From an uncultured Oscillibacter sp. (lineage in GTDB: Bacteria; Bacillota; Clostridia; Oscillospirales; Oscillospiraceae), in assembly GCA_910584075.1 (NCBI GenBank), contig CAJTZI010000016.1, positions 1 to 39,556 of the forward strand: a DNA stretch of 39,556 nucleotides. The letters are read 5' to 3'. The number at the start of each line of letters is the position of its first letter. The first letter of the stretch is position 1. A program made the position numbers and the translations under genes. Of the stretch, positions 1 to 6,522 are shown piece after piece. The notes beneath the pieces are model-generated. The model was not told the origin of the DNA. It did not search any database and was given only the letters and a program-made list of their open reading frames with translations.

Positions 1-244
1 GAAAAGCAAAAAGCGCCGGTCTGTCAATTCCTTTAGAACTGACGGATCGACGCTCAATACAGGCGCTCAAAATCGTAGCACCCTATTTGAAACTGTTGTG
101 CCGCAGGTTTAAGTCCTGCCTGAGTGAATAGGAAGTGGGGAAAAATCTAAATTTTGAGGCCCTTGGATTTTCGTTATCCAAGGGCCTCTGAGGTCTTGAA
201 ATCTCTCGGTTTTTTCACCAAAAATCTTTTTTGACCTCTTTTTC
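1..244. other. Non-coding stretch downstream of tRNA-Ser
   Basis: I see no credible gene here. Bases 101-120 contain a tRNA-like T arm (GCAGG, loop TTTAAGT, CCTGC), but no matching acceptor or anticodon arms can be placed around it. A perfect 13-bp hairpin lies at 156-188 and is described separately. GAGGTC at 191-196 can also pair with GACCTC at 233-238. Confidence 0.5.
141..188 (-). terminator. Probable terminator of the tRNA-Ser transcript
   Basis: A perfect 13-bp stem (GAGGCCCTTGGAT at 156-168 with its complement at 176-188, 7-nt loop) is followed on the minus strand by an A/T stretch containing two T runs. It lies about 57 bases past the tRNA-Ser 3' end. The T tract is broken, so efficiency is uncertain. 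Confidence 0.55.
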
Positions 245-333
245 TGGCGGAGACGGTGGGATTCGAACCCACGAGCCCTTGCGGACTACCTGATTTCGAG
301 TCAGGCTCGTTATGACCACTTCGATACGTCTCC
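245..333 (-). tRNA. tRNA-Ser (anticodon CGA)
   Basis: Read on the minus strand, this is a complete class II tRNA with acceptor GGAGACG pairing with CGTCTCC, a D arm, an anticodon stem CCTGA/TCAGG with loop CTCGAAA (anticodon CGA), a long variable arm typical of serine tRNAs, a T arm with loop TTCGAAT, and an encoded CCA end at 245-247. It decodes UCG serine codons, which suits GC-rich coding. A promoter-like pair of boxes lies at 508-536, so the primary transcript would also carry the truncated copy at 369-411. Confidence 0.96.
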
Positions 334-368
334 ATAGTATAATTATTCAGTTTTAGGCACAGGTAACA

Positions 369-411
369 TGATTTCGAGTCAGGCTCGCTATGACCACTTC
401 GATACGTCTCC
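369..411 (-). pseudogene. Truncated 5'-half copy of tRNA-Ser(CGA)
   Basis: These 43 bases match the first 43 bases of the intact tRNA-Ser (291-333) with a single difference (C for T at the position matching 312). Similarity continues about 9 bases upstream of the mature 5' end. The copy has the acceptor 5' strand, D arm and most of the anticodon arm, but no variable arm, T arm or 3' acceptor strand, so it cannot fold as a tRNA. It lies exactly 78 bases upstream of the intact gene on the same strand. Confidence 0.9.
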
Positions 412-507
412 ATAGTATAACGACCCGGTTTTCAATACAAGCAGTACGATTTCCAGCGCGGATTCTCCGGCCGTACGGACACATCTCCATATATGCTTTC
501 CAAACAC

Positions 508-536
508 ATTATGCCATAGATTGTCCCGCAATGCAA
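508..536 (-). promoter_or_regulatory. Candidate promoter for the tRNA-Ser transcript
   Basis: On the minus strand, TTGCAT (531-536) and CATAAT (508-513) are separated by exactly 17 bases. Transcription would start near 501 and run through the truncated tRNA copy before reaching tRNA-Ser. It is the best sigma-A-like match I found upstream. Confidence 0.5.
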
Positions 537-539
537 GCC

Positions 540-569
540 TTGGTTTGTGCCTGCATAGGATTTTAAAAT
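540..569 (+). promoter_or_regulatory. Candidate promoter for the glutamine amidotransferase gene
   Basis: TTGGTT (540-545) and TAAAAT (564-569) are spaced by 18 bases and end 24 bases before the start codon at 594. The match to consensus is moderate. Confidence 0.4.
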
Positions 570-593
570 AAAATCAATGGGGAGGACCAGGAT

Positions 594-1217
594 ATGAACC
601 GAAGGATTTTCATTCTTGGCGGAGAGGACCGATACACCAATTACCGCAGGGCGGTGGAAGCCGCCGGGGGCCGGGCTGTCTTTTCGGAAGTCTCGGGCAT
701 CGCGAGAGACTGCGACGGGCTGCTGCTGCCCGGCGGCGGTGATCTGGAGCCCTGGCGGTACGGCCAGCCCAACACCGCTTCCAGAGGGCTGGAGCCTGAG
801 CGGGATGCGGCGGAACTTCTCTTGCTGGAGCAGTTTGCCGCTGCGGGAAAGCCGGTTCTGGGGATCTGCCGGGGTCTCCAGACCGTCAACGTCTTTTTCG
901 GCGGTACGCTGGTCCAGGACCTGCCGGGCCACGGGGCTGTGGACGGCAAAGACCGCCTCCACCCCGTCCGTACGGCGCAGTCCTCTCTCGGCGGGATCTG
1001 CGGGGAAGAGGCTGTGGTCAACAGCGCCCACCACCAGGCCGCGGATCGCCTGGGCCAGGGACTGGAGGCCGTCCAGTGGGCGCCGGACGGCGTGGTGGAG
1101 GCGCTGGAGCACCGGACGCTGCCGGTGTGGGCCGTCCAATGGCACCCGGAGCGCCTGCCGGGTGAGATGGGCCGGCGGCTGTTTGGGGCGTTTTTAGAGC
1201 GTTGCCGTCTGAGCTAG
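594..1217 (+). CDS. Class I glutamine amidotransferase, gamma-glutamyl-GABA hydrolase (peptidase C26) family
   Basis: The 207-residue protein has the class I glutamine amidotransferase fold signatures. The oxyanion-strand glycines are in LLLPGGGD, the nucleophile cysteine is in GICRGLQ, and the catalytic histidine and glutamate are in QWHPE. The early G-G-D loop and the GICRG elbow fit the PuuD/peptidase C26 group, which hydrolyses gamma-glutamyl bonds in the cytoplasm. It is shorter than E. coli PuuD (about 250 residues), mainly at the N-terminus. The ATG at 594 follows a GGGGAGGA ribosome site. It has no operon partner and no glutamine-dependent synthetase beside it, so the exact substrate (gamma-glutamyl-GABA or another gamma-glutamyl compound) cannot be read from context. 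Confidence 0.88.
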   Translation: MNRRIFILGGEDRYTNYRRAVEAAGGRAVFSEVSGIARDCDGLLLPGGGDLEPWRYGQPNTASRGLEPERDAAELLLLEQFAAAGKPVLGICRGLQTVNVFFGGTLVQDLPGHGAVDGKDRLHPVRTAQSSLGGICGEEAVVNSAHHQAADRLGQGLEAVQWAPDGVVEALEHRTLPVWAVQWHPERLPGEMGRRLFGAFLERCRLS

Positions 1218-1513
1218 GGATAAAAGTCCTGACGTAGAGAGCGAGATATCCCAGAGGCAGAGACCATTTTGTTCCGCAGCGCGATGCCGTGGATTCCGGG
1301 GATTGCAATTTGCGCTTTGTGGCGGTTTCCTTCCCCCAAATGTGTTTTTCTTCATGTCGTTTCTCCGCTGCCGGTTTGGCCGATTCGCCGCCGTTTGTCC
1401 GCCGCCAACAGGCAGCTTTAGCCAATTTCTCAAAGTGCAGTCTTGCCATGCTACATTTATAGAAATATCATGATAAGGTTTGCAATCCAACAAATATTTG
1501 CTGATACAGAATA
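1218..1513. other. Intergenic stretch, less GC-rich than its neighbours
   Basis: No supported gene. Both minus-strand reading frames stay open for some distance, but the possible start at 1449 has no ribosome binding site and its frame runs antisense through the 3' end of the amidotransferase gene. The stretch probably holds non-coding sequence and debris downstream of the pseudogene at 1514-1973. Confidence 0.4.
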
Positions 1514-1973
1514 CTACTGCCCCATCCACTGGCGCAGGGACAGGTGGCCGTGATTCTCCTCTTTCCGATAGGGGACGCTAGAGTACACGGCGCCCTCCTC
1601 CGGCTCACCCTCGCTCCACAGCGCGTATCCCTCCGGAATCCAACCCCATGGTCATCCGGTGGAACTGCTGGGGAACCACATCCTCCTGGGGGCAGGCGCT
1701 GTATGTGAGGATTCCGCCCCGGGCCGCGGCCCGGACCCGGTAGTCCTCTGGCTGGTCGGCGTACACCGCCGTGCCCGGCAGGGCGATGACCGCCGCCAGC
1801 AGGACGTTCCTTTTCCAGAGCCCCTTCTTCCGCCGGGGTGCCAGAAACTGCATCCGCTCCTCAAAGTCCCAGGAAAATCCGAGGACGCAGTCCTCCTGCT
1901 TCGGCAGGGGGTTCAGATACCGCTCCGCCGCCTCCGGTGCCGCCGCATACAGCATCTCCTCTGTGATTTTCAT
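1514..1973 (-). pseudogene. Frameshifted membrane-anchored anti-sigma-like gene
   Basis: From the ATG at 1973 the frame gives a cytoplasmic N-terminus starting MKITEEMLYAAAPEAAERYL, a membrane segment (about residues 56-71) and the start of an outer domain. It then leaves the coherent frame after FHRMTMG. One base fewer in the run near 1641-1646 restores a sensible continuation, WIPEGYALWSEGEPEEG, which runs to a stop at 1514. I read this as a one-base insertion in the ancestral gene. The W-x-P-E-G-Y stretch is typical of the outer domain of clostridial anti-sigma-like proteins of the DUF4367 type. It overlaps the dead sigma gene in the same way as live pairs do. Confidence 0.75.
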
Positions 1974-2272
1974 ATGACCTCCCCTCTCTCCGCCAGCTCC
2001 GCCTGGGGGTGACGCTGCCGTGCCCGGTACCGGTCAATGGCCTTCCGCTCCGCCACTGTGGCCGCCAGACACCGGGCCCGGGGCCCCAGGGACTGGGGCA
2101 GGCTGTGCTCCGCCAGGCTGAGGAAGGCCATGTGCACTGCCTACTCCGCGTCCTGGTCGTTGTTCAGAATCCGGCGGGCCACATGGAACATCAGCCACCG
2201 GCAGGCCGTGGACAGCGCCTCAAACCGCGTCCGGTCCTCCGCGCTGTCCAGGGCCTGCAAATAGATCAGCAT
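1970..2272 (-). pseudogene. Dead ECF-type sigma factor gene
   Basis: Reading leftwards from the ATG at 2272 gives a sigma region 2-like sequence (RTRFEALSTACRWLMFHVAR, then RILNNDQDAE), then an in-frame TAG at 2141-2143 just where region 2 normally continues. After the stop the same frame continues as sigma-like sequence (TVAERKAIDRYRARQRHP) and ends at 1970, overlapping the ATG of the next gene. The helix-turn-helix region 4 is absent, so there is an internal deletion as well as the nonsense codon. It cannot make a working sigma factor. Confidence 0.75.
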
Positions 2273-2330
2273 GTCCCCGCCTCCCTCTGTACACTGTGAC
2301 GATCTGCTCTGCCAAAATGTGACACGGGAG

Positions 2331-2365
2331 AAAAAATTCCCGCCCTCCGGTTTTCCGGAGGGCGG
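2331..2365 (-). terminator. Intrinsic terminator of thyX
   Basis: A perfect 11-bp stem (2340-2350 with 2355-2365) and a 4-base loop are followed on the minus strand by GAA and a run of six T residues. It lies about 70 bases past the thyX stop codon. Confidence 0.9.
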
Positions 2366-2436
2366 CGCGTCTTTATGACCGGCGGGGAAATCCTCTGTTA
2401 CAGGCGCCGCAGCTGAAAAGGAGCGCCTGCTCCCTT

Positions 2437-3099
2437 TCAGCTGTGTTGACTGTCCGCCTCCAGCAGATCCTCAAAGAACACGGGGTAGTCCCTGGCAAAC
2501 CGCTCCAGCAGCATGCAGGCCACCTCCCGGCACTGGGGATGGGCCGCCGGGTCGGTCCGCAGGCGGAAGAAGTGCCGCCACTCCCGCAGATCCATGGTGG
2601 CAACCAGCTCCGTTTTCAGGGAGTTGGGCAGGACGGACCGGGCCTCCTGGGGAGTGGCTCCCAGCTCAATCATCTGGAAATAGCTCCGCTCGGCGTTCTC
2701 CATGGCCTTCTGCCATACCTCGTACTTCTTTCGGTCCGTCTCGTCGTCAAGATCGTACCGGAAGCCGGTGGCCAGGTCGATGCAGGTGATCTGGCTGCCA
2801 AATTTCTCCTTGACGTAGTTGCAGTACCGGGTGCTCTCCTGGGAATAGCTGGCGATGCGGTGGCGAACGATCTCATGGGTCACGCCCCGGTCGCAGATGA
2901 ATTTCACGGTGATGCTCCCGTGCTCGATGACGGACTCGTGGCCCCGGCGGATGATTCCCCGGATGAACTTCTCCGCTGACCCCTCCTCAATCCGGTCCTC
3001 GCTTTTATAGCAGACGCGGCCGATGCGCTCAACGCGCCGGAGCATATCCTCGTAGCGCTCTGTGCTCAGCACCTCCACCGCCGGTTTTTGGATGATCAT
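2437..3099 (-). CDS. thyX: Flavin-dependent thymidylate synthase ThyX
   Basis: The 220-residue protein makes dTMP from dUMP using methylenetetrahydrofolate, with FAD and NAD(P)H as reductant. The ThyX signature RHRxxSxxxxSxR is present as RHRIASYSQESTR around residue 80, and the later SLKTELVATMDLREWRHFFRLR segment carries the conserved substrate-binding serine/arginine residues. Length is normal for the family. The ATG at 3099 follows a GGAGAG ribosome site. The gene stands alone with its own sigma-A-like promoter (3133-3161) and terminator (2331-2365). No thyA is visible in the window. Confidence 0.97.
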   Translation of the reverse strand: MIIQKPAVEVLSTERYEDMLRRVERIGRVCYKSEDRIEEGSAEKFIRGIIRRGHESVIEHGSITVKFICDRGVTHEIVRHRIASYSQESTRYCNYVKEKFGSQITCIDLATGFRYDLDDETDRKKYEVWQKAMENAERSYFQMIELGATPQEARSVLPNSLKTELVATMDLREWRHFFRLRTDPAAHPQCREVACMLLERFARDYPVFFEDLLEADSQHS

Positions 3100-3132
3100 G
3101 TAAATTCTCTCCTTGTGTCTGGACTTTCATCC

Positions 3133-3161
3133 ATTATAATCAAAATTCCGGCAAATCGCAA
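3133..3161 (-). promoter_or_regulatory. thyX promoter
   Basis: TTGCGA (3156-3161), a 17-base spacer and a perfect TATAAT (3133-3138) on the minus strand, 34 bases before the thyX start codon. Confidence 0.8.
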
Positions 3162-3174
3162 TAGACGTTTTTAG

Positions 3175-3203
3175 TTGTTTTTCGACGTTTGCTGTGTTAT
3201 ACT
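3175..3203 (+). promoter_or_regulatory. Promoter of the unknown gene at 3293
   Basis: TTGTTT (3175-3180), a 17-base spacer and TATACT (3198-3203) on the plus strand. It is divergent from the thyX promoter, and the two -35 boxes are only 13 bases apart. Confidence 0.65.
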
Positions 3204-3292
3204 ACTTATAGTGCGATCATTTTCCAGAAAAGACATTTTTTGCAAGAGCACGCCCGCCGGCCTGTGCCGGAGCTCTTTAGGAGGTTTATTCT

Positions 3293-3955
3293 ATGCTGGT
3301 ACCAAACCGCTTGAAGTCCCTGTACGAGGGCCCCATGCCCCCCATGGGGCTGACGGACTACGAGTCTTTGTCCAAGTTTTTAAACGCCGGCGCCCAGCGG
3401 TGCAAGACATCGGGGCGGAACTTCGACCTGTTTTTGGATTGGGCCATTCACGCGCTGCTGGCCAGCCTGACCGCTGACAGCGCCGCCCGGATCTTCCTGC
3501 CCAAGACCAGGACTGCCCCCTTTGTGCTGGACGACCTGATCCCCCTCTCCGGCATCCGCCCCACGGGGAAAAAGCGCATCCAGCTCAGCGAGACCCATCT
3601 CATCGCCCCGGTGTGGAACAACACGGACCTGGGGCTGGCCCTGGAGGCCTTTTACGACAGCGGCTTTGAGGATGTGAAGATCGAGCAGCGCTTCGGGGGC
3701 GCCTACATTGAGGAGCTGCGGCTGGCCATCATCGACTCCCCGTCGGACGTGGACATCCCCAACGTGCTGCGGGTGTGGAACCGGGGCAGCCTCCAGCTGG
3801 ACACCTACACCCTGAAAGCCCTGGAGCCGGTGCTCCGCACCAACGGCGACGCCTGGTATCTCCAGGAGGGGGAGGAGGAACGGGCAGAGCCCGTGCGGGA
3901 GCCCCGGATGGCGGCTCTCTACAACTGCGGACTGCGGCGCTACTGCGGAAAGTAA
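3293..3955 (+). CDS. Conserved-looking hypothetical protein, 220 residues
   Basis: I do not recognise this family. The protein is soluble, with no signal peptide or membrane segment. It is rich in short hydrophobic and acidic stretches, with no obvious catalytic motif. The central part (VWNNTDLGLALEAFYDSGFE and the following region) looks like a mixed alpha/beta domain. Coding quality is good, with strong GC bias at third positions, an AGGAGG ribosome site before the ATG at 3293, its own promoter (3175-3203) and a strong terminator at 3997-4030. It is therefore a real single-gene unit. Its neighbours, thyX and a sigma factor, say nothing clear about its role. Confidence 0.8.
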   Translation: MLVPNRLKSLYEGPMPPMGLTDYESLSKFLNAGAQRCKTSGRNFDLFLDWAIHALLASLTADSAARIFLPKTRTAPFVLDDLIPLSGIRPTGKKRIQLSETHLIAPVWNNTDLGLALEAFYDSGFEDVKIEQRFGGAYIEELRLAIIDSPSDVDIPNVLRVWNRGSLQLDTYTLKALEPVLRTNGDAWYLQEGEEERAEPVREPRMAALYNCGLRRYCGK

Positions 3956-3996
3956 CCGCTCCGGGGGCGCATTCCCGGCTGCCTCATAGTCTCAGG

Positions 3997-4030
3997 ACCC
4001 GGGCCCTCGGAAAGAGGGTCCGGGTTTTTT
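3997..4030 (+). terminator. Intrinsic terminator
   Basis: A 12-bp stem with one G-T pair (3997-4008 with 4014-4025), a 5-base loop and six T residues, after the hypothetical gene ending at 3955. Confidence 0.9.
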
Positions 4031-4124
4031 GAAAAATTCTTCCGCCGTCCGCGACCTCCGGACCGGAAAAGCGTACATACATCAGTGAAGAGCGCGCTTC
4101 AAATACGGAGAGATGAGGGAGAAA

Positions 4125-4682
4125 ATGGAAGATCAGGAGATCATTGCGCTGTACTGGGCCCGGGAGGAGGACGCCATCCGGGAGACATCCATCAAGTACG
4201 GCGGACTGTGCCGGTCCATCGTGAACAGGATCCTGGCCAGCCCCGAGGACGGCGAGGAGTGCCTCAACGACACTTGGCTGGGACTGTGGAACGCCATCCC
4301 GCCCCAGCGGCCCGGCCGCCTCGCCGCCTTCGCGGGCCGTGTGGCCCGGAATCTGGCGCTGAAACGGTACGACTACATCACCGCCGCACGGCGCAGCCCC
4401 GAGGCCGTCCGCTCCCTGGAGGAGCTGGGGGACTGCGTCTCCGGACGGGAGACCGTGGAGACGGAGGCGGAGAACCGCCGGACCGAGGAGGCGATCAGCC
4501 GCTTTCTCTGGCGGCTGGAGGAGGAGAAGCGGAACGTCTTCCTCCTGCGGTACTGGTACTTCATGTCCATTGAGGACATCTGCGGCCGCACGGGGTTTGG
4601 CGAGAGCAAGGTGAAGTCCATGCTCAGCCGCACCCGGCGAAAGCTGCGGGAGAATTTGGAACAGGAGGGGATTGCGTTATGA
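4125..4682 (+). CDS. ECF-type RNA polymerase sigma factor
   Basis: The 185-residue protein has sigma region 2 at about residues 8-75, including ECLNDTWLGLWNAIPP and the promoter-melting segment ending LALKRYDYITAARR. Region 4 is at about 125-180, with the helix-turn-helix in MSIEDICGRTGFGESKVKSMLSRTRRKLRE. I chose the ATG at 4125 because AGGGAGAA lies directly before it and the protein then starts MEDQEIIALYWARE, as in many clostridial homologues; an in-frame ATG at 4113 is weaker. Its last four bases overlap the start of the membrane protein at 4679, so the two are translationally coupled and that protein is probably its regulator. Confidence 0.9.
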   Translation: MEDQEIIALYWAREEDAIRETSIKYGGLCRSIVNRILASPEDGEECLNDTWLGLWNAIPPQRPGRLAAFAGRVARNLALKRYDYITAARRSPEAVRSLEELGDCVSGRETVETEAENRRTEEAISRFLWRLEEEKRNVFLLRYWYFMSIEDICGRTGFGESKVKSMLSRTRRKLRENLEQEGIAL

Positions 4683-5341
4683 CAGAGCGGCAGTTTTCAG
4701 ACCGCATCGGAAACGTGGATGAGAGGTTGATCCGGCAGGCAGGAGACCCGCCCAACTACGGCGTCCGCCGCAGAAAGACCGCCCTGCGCCGTCTGGCGGC
4801 CCTGGCGGCGGTGATCGCCCTGATGGCCGTCAGCTTCACCACCGGGGCCCTGGCCTTCAGCCGGGAGACTGTGGTGGAGGTGTCGGCGGAGAGGGAGACG
4901 CTGGTTCTGGAGGAGCTGGGCCTGACGCTGATTCTGCCGGACAGCTGGAAGGGACAGTACCAGCTGGTGGAGTGGGAGGGCCAGTACGTGGTGGTCTGCC
5001 CCCAGGTGCGGGAGGCCGCCCTGGCCCAGGCCCGGTCGGAATGGGAGGCGGACGGCATGGAGTGGCCGGAGGAGCTGGACCGGAACCCCTTCAGCGGGGG
5101 AATGCTCTTCTATATCTTCGGCATCCCCGAGGCCCTGACGGCGGAGCAGCTCCCGGACAGCGACTGGGGCGCCTTCGCCAGCTTCACAGAGGTCCGGTAC
5201 CTCCTGGCCACGGAGGAGCGGACCTATCTCCTCTGCCACGCCAGCGACGTGCAGTTCACGGAGGAGACCCGGGCCCTCTATGAGCAGCTGGAGGGCAGCG
5301 TCCGGGACATCCGTATTGTGGTGGACAATGTTCTCTCGTAA
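4679..5341 (+). CDS. Membrane-anchored partner (putative anti-sigma factor) of the ECF sigma
   Basis: The 220-residue protein has a short cytoplasmic N-terminus (about residues 1-37), one membrane segment (about 38-60, LAALAAVIALMAVSFTTGAL) and an extracytoplasmic domain of about 160 residues with no cysteine cluster or enzyme motif that I can see. This layout and the ATGA overlap with the upstream sigma gene fit a single-pass anti-sigma factor that holds the sigma factor at the membrane until a surface signal arrives. The outer domain contains LGLTLILPDSWKGQY, like the DUF4367-type domains common in clostridial pairs. A terminator follows at 5346, so this is a two-gene operon. The anti-sigma role is inferred from context. 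Confidence 0.78.
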   Translation: MTERQFSDRIGNVDERLIRQAGDPPNYGVRRRKTALRRLAALAAVIALMAVSFTTGALAFSRETVVEVSAERETLVLEELGLTLILPDSWKGQYQLVEWEGQYVVVCPQVREAALAQARSEWEADGMEWPEELDRNPFSGGMLFYIFGIPEALTAEQLPDSDWGAFASFTEVRYLLATEERTYLLCHASDVQFTEETRALYEQLEGSVRDIRIVVDNVLS

Positions 5342-5345
5342 CAGG

Positions 5346-5373
5346 AGGCCGCCCCGCCGGGGCGGCCTTTTTT
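5346..5373 (+). terminator. Intrinsic terminator of the sigma/anti-sigma operon
   Basis: A perfect 10-bp GC-rich stem (5346-5355 with 5359-5368), a 3-base loop and six T residues, directly after the stop codon. Confidence 0.92.
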
Positions 5374-5414
5374 ACTCTACCGCCGGTTGACTTTTCCCCA
5401 TTCCCCCGCCTGTG

Positions 5415-5446
5415 GATTGTAAATCGCATCGGAATCCCTTACAATC
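5415..5446 (+). promoter_or_regulatory. Promoter lying inside an inverted repeat, upstream of the XRE regulator
   Basis: GATTGTAA (5415-5422) and TTACAATC (5439-5446) are perfect inverted repeats. Within them, TTGTAA (5417-5422) and TACAAT (5440-5445) are spaced 17 bases apart, like -35 and -10 boxes. A repressor dimer binding the repeat would cover both boxes. It lies 38 bases before the start codon at 5484. Confidence 0.6.
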
Positions 5447-5483
5447 AGACCAAGACATCCGAATCCGCAAGGGAGGAACCACC

Positions 5484-6302
5484 ATGGAAAACGGGAAGAT
5501 CGGCCCTTTCATCCGGCAGCTGCGCAAGGAGCGCCATATGACCCAGAAGGAGCTGGCCAGCCGGCTGAACGTCACGGACAAGGCGGTCAGCAAGTGGGAG
5601 CTGGGCACCAGCCTGCCGGACGTGGCGCTGCTGCTGCCCCTGGCGGAGGCGCTGGGCGTCTCCGTCACGGAGCTGCTGGGCGGGGCTCCGGAGACTCCGC
5701 CGCAGACCCCGGAGGCCCCGGCCAGGGACACGGCGGGGGACATCTTGTCCTATACCCAGAAAACTGCCTCCCAGCGGCGGGAGCGGCTGCGGCTGTGGCT
5801 GTTCGCGGGGGCCAGCGGCACATTCCTGCTCTCGGCGGCAGTGTGCTGGGTCTGCGACACCGCCCTGAACGGGGCTCTGTCCTGGTCCCTTATTGTGGAC
5901 CTCTCTTTGCTGCTGGCCTGGTTGGTGCTCCTGCCCCTGCTGACCGCCCGGCGGCACGCCCTGCCCCTGGCCCTGGGGGCGCTGTCCGCCGCCATCCTGC
6001 CCTACCTTAATCTGCTGGGCCGGCTGCTGCGAGACCCCCGGGTGTTTCGTTTCGGCCTGCCCATCGCCCCGGCGGCGGTGCTGTACCTCTGGGGCGTCTG
6101 GGCCGTGTGGCGGAGGCTCCGGTGCCGCAGGCTGTCCGCCGCGGGGACGGTCCTGCTGCTGACGGCGGCTCTGAGCCTGTTTGTCAACGTCGTCACCGAC
6201 GCTCTCACCGGTGGCAGAGCCCTTTACGGGGACAGCCTTTTCACCTTGGTTCTGGCCGCCGTCTGTTTCCTGGCGGACTATGTGCTGCGGCGCAGGTCAT
6301 AG
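5484..6302 (+). CDS. XRE-family regulator with C-terminal membrane domain
   Basis: The 272-residue protein opens with a classic XRE/Cro helix-turn-helix (about residues 7-62, MTQKELASRLNVTDKAVSKWE and the following LPLAEALGVSVTELL). A linker leads to four to six hydrophobic segments from about residue 105 to the end, so the DNA-binding domain is tethered to the membrane. The ATG at 5484 follows GGGAGGAACC. XRE proteins with membrane tails are common in Firmicutes, and many sit next to transporters. Here the next gene on the strand is an ABC exporter, which this protein may control. It probably also regulates itself through the inverted repeat at 5415-5446. Its signal is unknown. Confidence 0.87.
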   Translation: MENGKIGPFIRQLRKERHMTQKELASRLNVTDKAVSKWELGTSLPDVALLLPLAEALGVSVTELLGGAPETPPQTPEAPARDTAGDILSYTQKTASQRRERLRLWLFAGASGTFLLSAAVCWVCDTALNGALSWSLIVDLSLLLAWLVLLPLLTARRHALPLALGALSAAILPYLNLLGRLLRDPRVFRFGLPIAPAAVLYLWGVWAVWRRLRCRRLSAAGTVLLLTAALSLFVNVVTDALTGGRALYGDSLFTLVLAAVCFLADYVLRRRS

Positions 6303-6325
6303 GGATGGTATAAAAAAGCGGCAAT

Positions 6326-6381
6326 GGCCCGCACGGGGCGGACGACTCCATCCGGCGGAAGCAGGCGCCTCTGTGCGGGCC
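6326..6381. other. GC-rich inverted repeat after the XRE gene
   Basis: GGCCCGCAC (6326-6334) and GTGCGGGCC (6373-6381) are perfect 9-base inverted repeats around a 38-base GC-rich loop. No T run follows. It may be a weak transcript end for the XRE gene. Confidence 0.45.
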
Positions 6382-6417
6382 GTCCCCTCTCCAAAAACGC
6401 TTTCCCCGTCCGGTAAA

Positions 6418-6461
6418 TCTTTCAGAACTGTTAGATTTCAGAAAGATTGTGGAAAGATTCC
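6418..6461 (+). repeat. 44-bp repeated element, copy 1
   Basis: This segment matches bases 18987-19030 (minus strand) at 40 of 44 positions. It contains TTTCAGAA twice, 16 bases apart (6420-6427 and 6436-6443). It lies upstream of the ABC exporter operon, and the other copy lies upstream of the glycolipid operon, in the same orientation relative to the following gene. Confidence 0.8.
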
Positions 6462-6469
6462 TATGATAG

Positions 6470-6503
6470 AGTCTGTATTGTCGAAAGGTATGCAGACTTT
6501 TTT
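6470..6503 (+). terminator. Terminator-like hairpin in the leader of the ABC exporter operon (possible attenuator)
   Basis: AGTCTGTAT (6470-6478) pairs with ATGCAGACT (6490-6498) as nine pairs with one G-T, around an 11-base loop, and six T residues follow (6498-6503). It ends 19 bases before the ATPase start codon, ahead of the ribosome site at 6509-6514. A terminator here cannot end an upstream gene usefully, so it may gate read-through into the operon. Confidence 0.6.
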
Positions 6504-6522
6504 CCAATGGAGGTAATTTTAC

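Noticed and set aside
95..130. T-arm-like sequence suggesting a tRNA or tmRNA end on the plus strand
   Set aside because: The stem-loop GCAGG, TTTAAGT, CCTGC looks right, but no 5' acceptor strand complementary to the following CTGAGTG lies within reach and no other arms fit.
245..411. Attachment site of an integrated element at tRNA-Ser
   Set aside because: The duplicated part is the 5' half, the copies are only 35 bases apart, and there is no integrase gene in the window. Simple tandem duplication fits better.
1018..1449. Minus-strand 143-residue open frame across the amidotransferase 3' end
   Set aside because: No ribosome site, basic low-complexity protein, and overlap with a gene that has clear catalytic motifs.
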